The notes below the pieces were generated by a model. The model had not been told where the DNA came from. It made no database searches and was given only the letters and a program-made list of their open reading frames with translations. Below are positions 9,786-19,724 of a stretch of 41,680 bases of DNA, in pieces. How positions within the stretch are numbered: the first letter of the stretch is position 1; each line of letters starts with the position of its first letter. The stretch covers positions 688,553 to 730,232 of the forward strand of contig NW_023365716.1 of assembly GCF_000003815.2 (NCBI RefSeq), given 5' to 3'. Origin of the DNA: Branchiostoma floridae (lineage: Eukaryota; Chordata; Leptocardii; Amphioxiformes; Branchiostomatidae). Both the position numbers and the translations under genes were made by a program.

Positions 9786-9989
9786 CTGTGGGATAAAGAA
9801 ATGAACTTTAGATCAAACGCACAAACGCACAGCAAAAAAATAAAGAGAATACTGGAAATTAAAGAGAAAGAATGAGAAAAAGGAAGAAAGAAAGAAAGGA
9901 AGGAGAGAACGAAGAAGAGACGATATGCTGTTCTTTGCATCGCTACATCAACAAATGAATAGAAACAAATTTTACTAAATGCGATTTAC

Positions 9990-10139
9990 CACTGGTTTGT
10001 GGAAAGGCCACGGTTGATGTTGGCAAGGCCTCAACTTTAAAACCCTTATCTCTAACCGTTCCTGTAGAACCTGATCCAAATGGTGAAGAGTGTGAAGTTG
10101 AGTTGTTGTCATTAGAGACCATTATCCGACCCGGAGTGT
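9990..10139 (-). CDS. Extracellular stalk exon (Ser/Thr-rich)
   Basis: A 150 bp exon with acceptor ATGTTACAG| and donor CCAGTG|GTAAAT, phase 1 at both ends. It encodes about 50 residues rich in Ser and Thr (TPGRIMVSNDNNSTSHSS, then FGSGSTGTVRD, then EALPTSTVAFPQTS). It has no cysteines and one NST N-glycosylation sequon. This fits a flexible, probably O-glycosylated stalk between the membrane and the EGF modules. There is no homology beyond composition; the call rests on phase fit and position. Confidence 0.6.
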
Positions 10140-10244
10140 CTGTAACATAATTTTGCATACCGTTAATTAAACTCGTCAACAGAAGAAACATTCCGTGTGC
10201 GCCCTTAAAGTCATAAATAGCAATCTTAGTAAAACATTGTTTCA

Positions 10245-10700
10245 TGTATCATGTATTGTCATTAGTTAGGTCAAAGCATGATTCTTATTGTTGTATTTAG
10301 ATGTCATATTAGTGGACTTTATGTTAGTAAGAGTTGATGTTCTGATGTACTGAATATAGCCATGCCCTACTTGAACTGGGTCCACTGAGTTAGATAACTA
10401 ACGTGAAAGTGTACAGAAATAATCTATGTGTTCTCTTTCCTCTTTTTGATACATACCTTGTGGACACATTTAAAAAGTTTTTCCATTTCATTGTGATTTT
10501 AGAAGATGGAGATATGGAACTGCAAAAACTGTAACAGGTACAATGAATTTCAACATGTATATACATGTGACTTGAACTTCATGTGCTACAAGCAATTTTA
10601 TAGAGCTAATATAATCATCTGGTAAGTAACAGAATAGAAAATGCTAAAATCGATACTGTAAAACATACATGTGAACATAACGTAATAAACAAATAAACAA
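10245..10700. other. Intron, nothing recognised
   Basis: AT-rich intronic sequence of the lectin receptor gene. No exon, RNA gene or clear repeat was seen on either strand. Confidence 0.5.
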
Positions 10701-10804
10701 AAACAAACGTGGTTTCGTTAGCTGATTTGATGTATGGGAAGTTGAAGGCGAGTCCGAAACGGTCGGTCTGCCTTCCTTGCCGGGTGTCTTTAGCCAAGGA
10801 GTAC

Positions 10805-10850
10805 CTGGATGCTTCAGGTGAGCTCCAAATTGGGTGTTTGAAATCGACTC
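10805..10850 (-). CDS. Candidate 46-bp membrane-proximal exon (tentative)
   Basis: The membrane exon ends in phase 0 and the stalk exon starts in phase 1, so an intervening exon of length 1 mod 3 is required. On the minus strand TTATTTCCAG| at 10851 is followed by 46 bases and CATCCAG|GTACTC. They encode ESISNTQFGAHLKHP plus one base, exactly the needed phase. The donor is weak, and other solutions, such as another donor after the membrane exon, are possible. Confidence 0.3.
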
Positions 10851-10974
10851 CTGGAAATAAGCGTATATATGTCAACTTCACATATGCTCCTGCCTGATAA
10901 AAATACTAGAGCCATCGCCTATCGTGGACTCAGCCAAGGAGTACATAGACGTATAGACTTATAAGACTCAGGAT

Positions 10975-11408
10975 TAGGGGTGGGTACCGGTACAGAAAAT
11001 TCTGGTCCAGGTCCGGTTCAGGTCCAGAGGATCAGGTCCAGGTCCGGACCTGAACCTGGACCTGATGCAGTATGACTCATACCAATGGTCCATTTCACTA
11101 AAAAAAAATCTGTTTGGTGGAGTATTAGACTTAGAATGGCGTTTAAAAATCCCACAACGCTAACTGCACATGTACGATTGGCTGTAAAACGTGGTAGAAA
11201 TTACTATAAACTCGACTCTACTTCACTCTTGTTATTTTCTTCCACCTGCAAGCGCCAAAACGTATGAATGCCTGATAAAATAATCTGTTAATTTTCTAAT
11301 CGGTCCAACATCCGGTCCACCTAATTTTTTTCAGGTCCGGTTTTTCTGGACCGGTCCAATAAGAAAAACCGGTTTTGTACCGGTACGCTGTACCGATACC
11401 CAGCCCTA
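10975..11408. mobile_element. 434-bp hAT-like MITE, copy 1
   Basis: The element begins TAGGGGTGGGTACCGGTACA and ends CCGATACCCAGCCCTA, with inverted ends. It is flanked by a perfect 8-bp direct repeat CTCAGGAT (10967-10974 and 11409-11416). An 8-bp duplication with TAGGG-type ends is the hallmark of hAT transposons. Internally it carries runs of GGTCCAGGTCCGG motifs in both orientations. A second copy of identical length is at 32790-33223 in the opposite orientation. Confidence 0.85.
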
Positions 11409-11693
11409 CTCAGGATGTAAACTGTGTGCGATGTCAACTGTATCTCTGTTATATACTTTGTCTTGGCTCGTGATCTCAATGCGGCCTGCAGGCCGATTTG
11501 AGCTTTCATGAATAAACGAAGAATCAAACAAACCAACTGATATAGCTCAAGAGCATCTTCTCTCCTCTCTGCAAAGAGGACTAAAGAGAAATGGGGACTA
11601 TGGTGGGTTTGAATATAAGGCTACACATACTTGGCCAATCAGCAACAACAAACTTGGAGGATAAATCCGCCTGACCCGCCAGGCCTGACTTAC

Positions 11694-11827
11694 CGTCCTC
11701 ACCGCCATGAGACGAGGTCCCAGGACAGCAGCAATGACGGCTGCCGCAGTCACCACGACTCCGCAGCCCAGTAGGAGCCAGAATAGACTGCTAGACTTTC
11801 CCTTAGTCCATAATGCCTTGGCACAAT
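11694..11827 (-). CDS. Transmembrane exon of the lectin receptor
   Basis: This 134 bp exon follows AATCTTAG| (phase 1 in) and ends GGACG|GTAAGT (phase 0 out). Joined to the tail exon it reads RVR-D-CAKALWTKGKSSS, then a single hydrophobic span LFWLLLGCGVVVTAAAVI followed by AAVLGPRLMAVRT. Basic residues lie on the N-terminal side. With no signal peptide upstream, this is a signal-anchor that would leave the N terminus in the cytosol and the EGF/lectin part outside (type II). Confidence 0.75.
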
Positions 11828-11949
11828 CTAAGATTTTGTGTCAAACATTAAGTCTTTTAGGCCAGCAAATGAAAGCTTAAAGACGGTGTATCATGCAGTC
11901 CATGCAGCTCTATATATAGATACGCTTGATCTATTTATTTTTTCTTAAA

Positions 11950-12462
11950 AGAATGATTGTACAGGGAAGAGAGAGACAGACAAACAGACAGACATACAGA
12001 GAAACAGGCAGACATAGAGACTGACAGAGAGAAACAGACACAAACAGAAAGAGACAGAAGACATGTTTCAGGTTTGCCGGTCTGCCATCATGCATGGATG
12101 TGCATGGGGGATATGGTCATGGGGGTTGGGGTGGTAGGTGGTTCGGTGGCATTACTCAGTTACTGATTTATAGATTATATAGTTCATTTCTCTTAATTCT
12201 GATGAAAATGTGTTATCTAAGCGAATAGCACCTGCTTCTGGGGTCGTCCACCTCTCTAACACACAAATTCGCATTTCAAAACCTGCAATACATAACAACA
12301 ACAAGAACCGTTGATTGCAATCTGGGGTGGTTTGAGTTGAATTATTCATTAATAATCAACAATGCTTGTTTTCGTGGGCACTTCATGAATAACTTAAGGT
12401 GGTCAGCAAGAAACATACAAATACAGATAATATATGACTCGTTACTGCCACTCTCATAGAGA

Positions 12463-12556
<94 letters not shown>

Positions 12557-12850
12557 GGGTGGAGAGGGAGACCGAGAGAGACGGAAAGACCGAGAGAGAC
12601 AGAGACAGACAGGCAGAGACAGGCAGACACAGAGAAACAGACACAGAGAGACAGACAGGCAGACTCTTGGTGCTTCTGTGGTTGCGTACCTTTCCTAATA
12701 CATTTCATAACCTGATATTTACAACCAAAACAAGAACCGTTGATTACAATCTGGGGTGGTTTGAATTGAATTATTCATCAATAATCCACAAAGCTTGTTT
12801 TCGTGGGCACTTCATGAATAACCTAAGGTCAGCAAGCAGCAAACAAAACA
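11950..12850. repeat. Intronic tandem duplication with (AGAC)n, (GA)n and (GT)n tracts
   Basis: An AGAC-rich tract (11965-12060) followed by a unique segment (about 12296-12425, with TTGATTGCAATCTGGGGTGG) is repeated as an AGAC-rich tract (about 12570-12665) followed by the homologous segment (about 12724-12850, with TTGATTACAATCTGGGGTGG). Pure (GA)n and (GT)n runs at 12461-12553 precede the second copy. The long ORFs of repeated Arg-Glu, Val-Cys or His-Thr are artefacts of these tracts. Confidence 0.75.
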
Positions 12851-13185
12851 AATGAATTCGGCCAGTTCATATTGAACAGCGAGCCATTTTAAAGTGGACA
12901 AAAACTTCTGAATCCTACAATTTCTATAGGGCTATGTTTCATGCAACTTTTTGTCAAGAACGGCATACAGGACAGTGCACACCTATTGTTCTTTAGATTC
13001 CAATAGGTTGAAAATGAATGTAAACTGGACTAATTTCGCATCATGTCTGTTTTTGTAAACCTGCAAAAACCCTCAGCAATCAATAGCTTTCTTTTCTGTG
13101 ACATATTCATATAGTTCATTATATGCTACTTTGTTGTTTTATCTAGCTGCATATAGCTCTAGCATTAAGAAGAATCTACACGTAC

Positions 13186-15227
13186 CTCTAACTCTGTCAC
13201 AGAATCCGGGTGCGTCCCTCTCCCCGTCTCGGCTTGTATCCCCGGATGTACGGGACGTGTCTGAGCGCGACTCTTGTCGGGGGTCTGGACGCGCCGTCGG
13301 GTGCTGACCGGGCGCAGCGCGGTTCAACCCAGGACCCAGCCCGGGGATACTTTCCCCAGCCGGACCCACATTTTCGTACTTTCTGCCCGGTAATGGTGGT
13401 GGCGCATTTGGACCATCCGTATCTTCAGTGCACTGTTCCTTAGACCCGGGGCCCGATGCGAAGATACTGTTACCATGCGGATCTGTGTCTTCGTACTTTC
13501 TGTTCTCTTCGTCCTTCTGGTCCTTTTCTTTGTCTTTTATGGTAAGATGGTGAGCATTTCTTGCCGGCATTGGCGGAGGAGTATCTCTACCATCCGTATC
13601 TTCACCGCACTGTATCTTTGTTTCAGGACTCGATGCAAAGATACCGTAACCATGCGGATCGGTGTCTTCGTACTTTCTGTTCGGTTCTTCGCCGCTTCCG
13701 TCCAGTTGTTCTTTCTCTTTGCCTCCCATGGCATGATGGCGTAGTGAGGGCTTTTTGTCGGGCAAAGGAGCTGGAACGTCTTCGACATGCTGTTTTTTGG
13801 AGGACGGTCTTGAATCGTGCACATCCTTTTTTGGGAGATGACGTGGCGAGTGTTCATTAGATTTGAGTCCAGAAGGCAGGGCAAAGATGCTTTCACCATG
13901 CGGGTCTACATCTTCGTACCTCCTTCCCGTTTCTTCATTATTTACATCCATTTCTTGTTTTCTTAACCCAGAGCTCGATTCTTTGACATTTTTATCTTCC
14001 AAATCTTCACACTTTTCTTCCTGTGACGAATTGTAGACCTCTGTTTCTGTAGAATTGTCCGTAGGGTCTTTATTTGGGTTGATACTGTAGGTATGATCTT
14101 GTGAGAAGTATGTATCGCAATATGACTGGTCGCTGTGCTCAGACCACACTAACCGGTGGTCGCCCATGTCAAGATGGTAAGGGGAGGGCACACTGTCGCG
14201 AACACCATGCACCAACCCGGCGACTTCCTCATCTTTGTCTTCTTTATCTTCTTTAGGTACATTGTGTTCTTCAATGTCCCGGTTGCGAGGAGGTGGTAGA
14301 TCTGGCACAGCACGTTTCAACCCTGAGCCTAGAACCACGTTTACACCGCTGGACTGTAGATCCGCGTTCTCGTATCTCTGTAACACTTTTCCGCGGGAAA
14401 ACTCTGTGCTGCGTGCCGTCATTTTTCTGCGACGTCCATGTGAGTGTTCTTCAATGTCCCGGTTGCGAGGAGGTGGTAGATCCGGTACAGCACGTTTCAA
14501 CCCGGAGCCCAGTACCACATCTACACCGCTGGAGTCTAGTTCTACATCCTCATATTTCTTCCACACTTTGTCGGTGCGTTGCTCTGTTGTGCTGCTTCGC
14601 CTCATTTTTGTACCATGTCCAGGCGCGAGTTCAGTGGACGCGGCGTGTTGTAACTCAGAACTCGATACAGAGGTCGTGTTCCCACACGTATCCGGTATGT
14701 TTCCGGACTTTCTTGGCGGCAATGGTGGTGGTAGGTTTCTACCAAAAGCACCCACATCATCCTGTTTCGTAGGAGGATAACTCCATGCGAAGATACTTTC
14801 ACCCGCCGGATCAACATCTTCGTACTTTCTGTCCAAATCGCCGTTGCTTTCGTCCCCCTTTTCCTTCTCTTTGCCTCCCGTTTCAAGACTGTGACACTTT
14901 CTTGTCGGCGAAAGGTTTTTTCTACCATCGTCATTGTCCTGTTTTAGTGGCCAAGAACCCAACGTAGTGATACTTCTTTTATCTCCAGGATTTTCAGCTT
15001 CGGGCTTGGTTGGCGGCAGGTTTCTTGGTGGTAAGGTTGGTGGAGCATTTATATCGCCCGCGGGTACATGTTCAACTTCTTGTTGTTTTGTTGACAGCCG
15101 CGCGTTGTACACCTCCACTTCTGCGTGATGTCCACGCGGTGTTTCTTTGGCAAGCGGAAGCCGGGAGCCCAATGCCTTCCAGTTCTTCATTATGCTTATT
15201 TTGGTGGCTACTTCGAGTTCTGTACCT
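13186..15227 (-). CDS. Large cytoplasmic-tail exon with repeated SH2/SH3-ligand-like motifs
   Basis: The exon starts after a strong acceptor (pyrimidine tract then AAAGCAG| at 15228) and ends in phase 1 at GTTAGAG|GTACGTG. The first ATG is at 15190 and gives 668 residues; translation from an upstream exon remains possible because the frame stays open to the acceptor. The sequence is hydrophilic and probably disordered. Seven tyrosine motifs are visible: YEDV near residues 123, 213 and 425, YENA near 273, YEDT near 507 and 566, and YENV near 605. Proline ligands alternate with them: PPTLPPRN, PPPLPPRK, PDLPPPRN (twice), PAPLPDKK, PPPMPARN and PPPLPGRK. A core RKYEDxDPxGxxIFA is repeated. YENx fits Grb2-type SH2 binding and PxxPxR fits SH3 binding; both roles are inferred. 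Confidence 0.75.
14262..14536 (-). repeat. 180-bp in-frame internal duplication in the tail exon
   Basis: GTTCTTCAATGTCCCGGTTG occurs at 14268 and again at 14448. About 85 bp following each are nearly identical and both encode VVLGSGLKRAVPDLPPPRNR preceded by a YE(D/N)x motif. The period of 180 bp equals 60 codons, so the duplication kept the frame and added one tyrosine-proline unit. Confidence 0.85.
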
Positions 15228-15239
15228 CTGCTTTAAAAG

Positions 15240-15690
15240 AACAATAAGAAAAAAAAACACACAATAGTAATAGTAACTCTCACCGCCGAGTACAGAGTAA
15301 CAACAGCGCCGTGTCTTCACTTCGCCCGCCGCATGCTGAAAACCAACTTCTACCGTCCGTGATTTAGTAAGCCTCGTGGCTGTATCATTAATACAGGTTC
15401 TATGAGAAATAGCAGTATAACAACTGTATATGAGACATATTCTGAAGCACGTCAACAATTACGTGCACACGTCACACAAAGGCTCATACCAGACCAATCC
15501 TATCAACAGAGTATCAACTCAATGAGAAGTGAATTCATTTCTGAGAACCTGTTTATTTTTTGCGTGGGATTTTCTTGAATATACATGACTTGGGCACTTT
15601 GATACCTTACCTTTATAAGGAGAAAGGTGAGAAATCTTTGTATGCGGTGGCCTTGAGACTACTAAGGGTTGTTGACTTCTCAAATCTAAA
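15240..15690. other. Upstream intron or promoter region, nothing recognised
   Basis: This is the sequence upstream of the tail exon on the minus strand. A 5' untranslated exon and promoter of the receptor gene should lie here or further right. I cannot identify them. Confidence 0.4.
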
Positions 15691-16020
15691 GGTGGGTTCA
15701 CACGTGCGTATATGTGCAAGACCGTATGAGGTCCGTATGCCGGTGTGGAAGCCTTCGTCTGTACTAGGCTCCACAGGCTACTACTAGTACTAGAAAAAAA
15801 GGAGAAGTTGTACAAATCAAGACAGATAACATATCAGTCGATTTAGCTTGGTCGTTAACCATACTTCTCCGTCAGCTAATTCCCCGTGGTATGTTATGCG
15901 TGTATATTTGTCCAATTTTTAACTATTTTTCCGGCGACCTGTGGAGCCTGGTAGAGGTTTAACGTCTACAAAACATATAAACATTCTACGGACATGTAAG
16001 CGCATGTGTGAACCGTACCT
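15691..16020. mobile_element. Inverted-repeat element with TTCACACGTGCG ends
   Basis: The left end GGGTTCACACGTGCGTA (about 15692) and right end AAGCGCATGTGTGAACC (about 15999-16015) are inverted relatives. No coding sequence lies between them, so it is a probable non-autonomous DNA transposon of about 330 bp. Both sides carry CTAAAGGT, possibly part of the target duplication. Confidence 0.5.
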
Positions 16021-16081
16021 AAAGGTTGTGAGTTCGAACCCCACACACCCTAGATCCATGAGATCTACTGATCGATTTCTG

Positions 16082-16249
16082 TACTCTCCAAATAGAGCTT
16101 AAGCTCCGGCTTTTTTTGTGTTGTTGACATTTTTATGCGTTTTTATCGGGCTTTCAATTTTGTACCGACCTTAGGCCGCGAAAATAGAAAGCCCGATAAA
16201 AGCGTTTTAAAAAAACCCAGCCGGAGCCTAACTCTGCTGGAGGGTAGAT
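16082..16249. mobile_element. TACTCTCC hairpin MITE, diverged copy
   Basis: TACTCTCCAAATAGAGCTTA near the left end is inverted at the right end (TAACTCTGCTGGAGGGTA). Inside, CTCCGGCT, TTTTATCGGGCTTTC and their inverse GAAAGCCCGATAAAA and AGCCGGAG form a long hairpin. It is the same family as 20897-21102 and the short forms at 19590-19703 and 31793-31879. Confidence 0.7.
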
Positions 16250-16275
16250 TTTTACTCAGAATCTAGATATGGCCT

Positions 16276-16460
16276 TAGTGGGGCCGCGTGGCGCAGTGGC
16301 AGCATATTCGGCTCGAGACCGAGAGGTGGCGGGTTCGAATCACCGCCTGCTGTGTCACCGATCTTGTGCCCTTGGGAAAGGCACTTTACACGACTTTCCT
16401 CACCTAACTCAGGTGTAAATGAGTATCTAGGTGCGGCTAGTGGCCTTGGCGGGGCTTTGT
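16276..16460 (+). mobile_element. tRNA-derived SINE
   Basis: The tRNA-like head GCCGCGTGGCGCAGTGGCAG has an A-box match, and GCGGGTTCGAATC provides the B box. The head is followed by the family body TTGTGCCCTTGGGAAAGG, CACGACTTTCCTCAC and CAGGTGTAAATGAGTA shared with 1668-1852 and 22145-22230. The body continuing into the tail argues against a stand-alone tRNA gene. Confidence 0.75.
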
Positions 16461-16479
16461 GGCCGAGACAGGCTTAGGG

Positions 16480-16900
16480 GCATGTTCGGGCATGACGCAC
16501 CCGCCATGACACACGAGTCGCGCGATCAGGGGTAGGAGGAACTCCTTACATCCTTGGTTGGAAGTCCTCCTAGGAGACGGATGCTCCGAATAACAAAGCT
16601 GCATCTGCTGAAGCCGCCTCACACGTGTCATACAGTTCTGTCCCTGTGAGACTTAGTGCTCCAGTAGACGAGAGGGTGGAGAAGGAATTGCACACCCCTC
16701 CTTCACCTTAAAAAGTCATGTGCAGGTCAGGCAAATACCTGTCTGCCTGCTCATCTGTCGAATCGACAGGAGAACCATGAGATATGGCCTGCATCAATGC
16801 ATGTCCGTTGTCCATCAGACGTAGGTAGCTTATTTTCATTTTTCGCAGTTCGTGGGAAAAGATATCTTCTTTGCGTAATTCGTAGCGCGACGATCAAATG
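16480..16900. other. SINE-like tail and unassigned sequence
   Basis: The stretch following the SINE contains further repeat-like sequence but no tRNA head, ORF or exon that I recognise. Confidence 0.35.
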
Positions 16901-16905
16901 CTAGT

Positions 16906-17088
16906 ACAGTCAAACCTGTCTACAGCGGCCACTCAAGGGACCGGACAAATTTGGCCACTATAGACAGGTGGCCTCTGTATAGAGGTGGTAACTTGTAGAT
17001 AAAATACCCAAGGGACCGACAAAAAGTGGCCACTATGGACAGTTGGCCCCTCTGTAGAGGTGGACCCTAATACAGGTTTGACTGTAGT
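16906..17088. mobile_element. CAGTCAAACCTGT inverted-repeat element
   Basis: The left end CAGTCAAACCTGTCTACAG and right end ATACAGGTTTGACTG are inverted. The interior has two related halves with GGCCACTATAGACAG and GGCCACTATGGACAG. Its right-end motif with GTAGAGGTGG is the same sequence that forms the 57-bp minisatellite at 36561-36800, which identifies the source of that repeat. Confidence 0.65.
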
Positions 17089-17094
17089 ACAGTA

Positions 17095-17180
17095 GAAGCC
17101 AGTTCATTGCACGTCGGATAAACGCACACTTCGGTCAATTGCACGAAACCCCAAAATCCCAAACCGGCTTTCATTTACTC
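17095..17180. mobile_element. Fragment of another DNA transposon family
   Basis: AGAAGCCAGTTCATTGCACG and AAACCCCAAAATCCCAAACC resemble the segment at about 25770-25840 (TTCTGATTATTGCACGGGGT, then CCAAATCCCAAACC). Two diverged occurrences indicate a dispersed element, possibly pogo-like from its CAGTAGAAGCC start. The family assignment is weak. Confidence 0.3.
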
Positions 17181-17451
17181 CATTGTTAGTGACTTCGCTC
17201 ATCTGCACAACAAAAAATTTACCAATGCCGGATAATATTGTACGAAAATGTGTCAAACATCGTTGACAAATTGACTGAAAATGCGTCCTAAAAATCGGCA
17301 TATGTGGTACAATTAGGACGATAAAGTTCTGCCTGTGTAAAGGCGCAACACCGACAACATGTATGAATTTTTTTATTAGGAGCAAAAGAAAGCGATATTG
17401 TGGGAGGTCGTGATTTTTTGATAACGTAATACAAGTAGGGGGTGCTTTTAA

Positions 17452-17870
17452 CAATGACAATGACAATGATCTTTATTTGCATGACCTTGCCCATATGGGC
17501 TAAATGCAGTAGTTACATAAAACGTTGCTGTAAAGAATCTTTACAGTGTCAGTGGGAGAGACAGAACAACTAAGGCTATGCTACACTATAAGTACATCTA
17601 TCGTTTACAAAATAGTCAAATATGTAATGCTATGCTATTCTACAATTTACATGTCTCTTTCCTCTTCTTGAAACAAGTGTATATGAATTCACAGAGTTTT
17701 TGCAGTACAATGTTGTCAGATGATTTCATTATGTATACAAAAAGCTCATCTTTTACTAACTGTTTAGTTCGTGTACCAAAATTCAGGGCATTAATAAAAG
17801 AATTACGTATATCACTATATAACTCACACTCCAATATAAAATGAACTTCATTTTCAATATTTTTTAACAG
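17452..17870 (-). mobile_element. LINE 3'-end fragment
   Basis: On the minus strand a short open frame (17834-17640) encodes MECELYSDIRNSFINALNFG and ends LCEFIYTCFKKRKETCKL, matching the C-terminal region of the full element at 7240-9502. The 3' end carries the same AATAAA-like region and (CATTGT)n tail. It is a severely 5'-truncated insertion. Confidence 0.85.
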
Positions 17871-17879
17871 ACGACCTAA

Positions 17880-18470
17880 ATCCTACCTATGACTAATAAC
17901 GGTTCTCCCCTATCCTTCAGACTCTTTATTGACGTAACAAAAGCACAGCTACACATACTTACATACAAGGCCATACAAACAGATGTACACAGAAGGAGTA
18001 ACAAACTGGTACATGTATATGAAAATATCTTGATGTAGATGATGTTCAACACATCGTTTCAACTACTCTAAGGCCTAAACATTCTTTGACATGTCAAATA
18101 AGTTTTATCAAGTCATTGAACATATCTACTTATTTACATACATCCTACCCGTGACTAACAATGGTTCTCCCCCACCGCCCCAGACGAGCTGACCTGAATA
18201 AAATGTCGGGCACGGGACGGGCCCATCATGCCCCTCAGGGGGGACGCCCAAACACAACAAAAGACCCGCCCATTCCGCAATCACGGGGGAGAAGCCGTCA
18301 AACTAAAACACGTTTTAGTAGTATATAAAAAGGACAAAAATGTCAGCAAGTCGATTAAAGCGACCATATAGGTATATTTTGAATATGCCTGAGCCATTTT
18401 GGTAGAGTTGAATAGTAGTTTTGTAGAATAGTATTCCCCACGACTGTCAGATGGTATCGCCAGCCCTAAT
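17880..18470. other. Repeat-derived upstream region of the MAPEG gene
   Basis: CCTACCTATGACTAATAACG (about 17883) and CCTACCCGTGACTAACAATG (about 18145) flank a repeated segment. TTTATTGACGTAACAAAAGC (about 17926) resembles TTTATTGACACGACAAAAGT at about 26619, probably the 3' end of another LINE family in reverse. GC content rises from about 18180, toward the first exon of the MAPEG gene. Confidence 0.45.
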
Positions 18471-18592
18471 TTGGGGACGGATTAGTCCCAGGCCGTTGAC
18501 CCCGCGCGTCATCCCTGCCCGACTCCCGGATCACAACTCTGCCCCTTTTCTCGTGTTTCTCGCCCAAAAGTCGGTGTAAAAAGCGTTGTAAC
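18470..18592 (+). promoter_or_regulatory. GC-rich probable promoter of the MAPEG gene
   Basis: CpG-rich sequence directly upstream of the start codon, unlike the AT-rich surroundings. No TATA box is visible. The ATG at 18593 lies in GTAACATGG, with A at -3 and G at +4, a good eukaryotic start context. Confidence 0.45.
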
Positions 18593-18713
18593 ATGGCCAC
18601 GGGAGCTGTAACCGCCGCCCTGTCGTACGACAACGCCCTGCTGGCGACCCTGGCGGTGTACGGGTCTCTGCTGGTGCTCAAGTTTCTGTTCGTGTCCGCT
18701 GTCACCAACTGGC
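18593..18713 (+). CDS. MAPEG-family membrane enzyme (MGST1/PTGES-like), exon 1
   Basis: It encodes MATGAVTAALSYDNALLATL, then AVYGSLLVLKFLFVSAVTNW. This is a first transmembrane helix with a conserved-position lysine and a polar end, as in microsomal glutathione S-transferase 1 and prostaglandin E synthase. These are trimeric membrane proteins of the endoplasmic reticulum that use glutathione. The exon breaks off just where the family first exon ends; the donor is either TGGC|GTGGGT (18713) or a few bases later (18717). The next conserved exon, with the (F/V)xNPED and RxxRxHxND motifs, was not found before 22.5 kb. It may be in the assembly gap or too diverged to see. Confidence 0.65.
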
Positions 18714-18799
18714 GTGGGTACACCTTTCTTTGTCTTATCCCGTCAAGAGTTGTGTGTTTTTTAGCCTCCTTCTTTCTGTAGTAGTAGTAGTACAATTAT

Positions 18800-19580
18800 G
18801 AGTAGGGTCCGATGATATTACAATTTTACCAAGGACATTTTATTACTTGTAACAGAGTAGAGTAGAGTACAGCAGAGTTCGCCAGACCAGATAGATACTA
18901 TTAGAAGATCCTGTTCCAATCCCCTGGTTACCTGAGCAAAATGCCAGCTTATTTGAATGATGTCTGTATATCAAACTGGGGCACCAATAATCTATTATGT
19001 AGAACCCCCTTGTGATTTCCCTTCTCAAATGTGTACTAAAATGATCTAGAATGCCTAGCAACACTAGAAAGACAGGCAAATATGCATGTAGTTTGGGGAG
19101 CACCGTGTCTATTTATTCATTAAAAGTACTGTAGGTAGATACTAAGGTAGCAAAGAAAGTATTGGAATCGGAAAGTAACAGGAATCTGAGATGACCAACG
19201 TTTGGCGGCGTAAACTAGAGTACGTCTCCTAGACCTACTATAGTAGCTCTTTGCCTTCTCCTAAATCATAACACTGAGGCATATCCTACATCTGTTTGGA
19301 GATAATAGACCAACCCACTTCAATTCACTGTATCAAAATGAGCATCCATGCGTAGCAAAACTGATTTGTTCTTACAGGTTCACATAATGACATGTACTTT
19401 TAGTAATACTACTAGTAGTTTAGAAGGGAGAATAGGTGTATCAGCGTAGTGTATTATTTCAAAGAGTCGAAGGCCAAATTGGATAACCATTGACCGATTG
19501 AGAGAAAAGAAGTTCATGGCACTGTTAGAGTGAAAACCATGATTGATGCAATCATTCTACGGGCCTAGACTAGAGCTACC
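18800..19580. other. MAPEG intron, nothing recognised
   Basis: Intronic sequence with a few short ORFs that resemble nothing. The second MAPEG exon was searched for here without success. Confidence 0.45.
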
Positions 19581-19589
19581 TTCTTTTCA

Positions 19590-19703
19590 TATTCTCCAAG
19601 CAGAGGTTGGGTCGTGGGATAGAAGTGGTCGGGATTTTTACCCGTTTATTACCTCCCCTGCGGTTAAAAAAATCCGCGCGACTCAACCTCTGCTTGGAGA
19701 ATA
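19590..19703. mobile_element. TATTCTCC hairpin MITE, short form
   Basis: TATTCTCCAAGCAGAGGTTG at the left and CAACCTCTGCTTGGAGAATA at the right are perfect inverses over about 20 bp, around a loop of about 75 bp. It belongs to the same family as 31793-31879 and the longer forms at 16082 and 20897. Confidence 0.8.
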
Positions 19704-19724
19704 TGTATTCAGGTATATCTATTT

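Larger units (their letters stand above)
5350..15227 (-). other. Gene model: type II membrane C-type lectin receptor with EGF repeats and long signalling tail
   Basis: In transcript order the recognised exons are 15227-13186 (cytoplasmic tail), 11827-11694 (membrane span), 10850-10805 (tentative), 10139-9990 (stalk), 9785-9675, 7191-7081 and 6908-6798 (EGF), 6315-6145 (lectin part 1) and 5525-5350 (lectin part 2). Every junction joins in frame: 1/1, 0/0, 1/1, 1/1, 1/1, 1/1, 1/1, 1/1, each with AG acceptor and GT donor. There is no signal peptide; the hydrophobic span is internal with KGK on its N-terminal side, which predicts an intracellular N terminus. The model is therefore an inverted (type II) cell-surface lectin whose tail could recruit SH2 and SH3 proteins. 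The final lectin exon is missing from view. No gene symbol is justified. Confidence 0.7.

Noticed and set aside
12434-12855. Long ORFs rich in Arg-Glu, Val-Cys or His-Thr on both strands
   Set aside because: They are direct translations of GA, GT and AGAC microsatellites; no start context, splice borders or domain.
13561-14967. Plus-strand ORFs of 60-181 codons opposite the receptor tail exon
   Set aside because: They are antisense shadows of a repetitive GC-rich exon and have no recognisable domains or splice structure.
16278-16350. Functional tRNA gene
   Set aside because: The sequence continues directly into a SINE body shared with two other loci.
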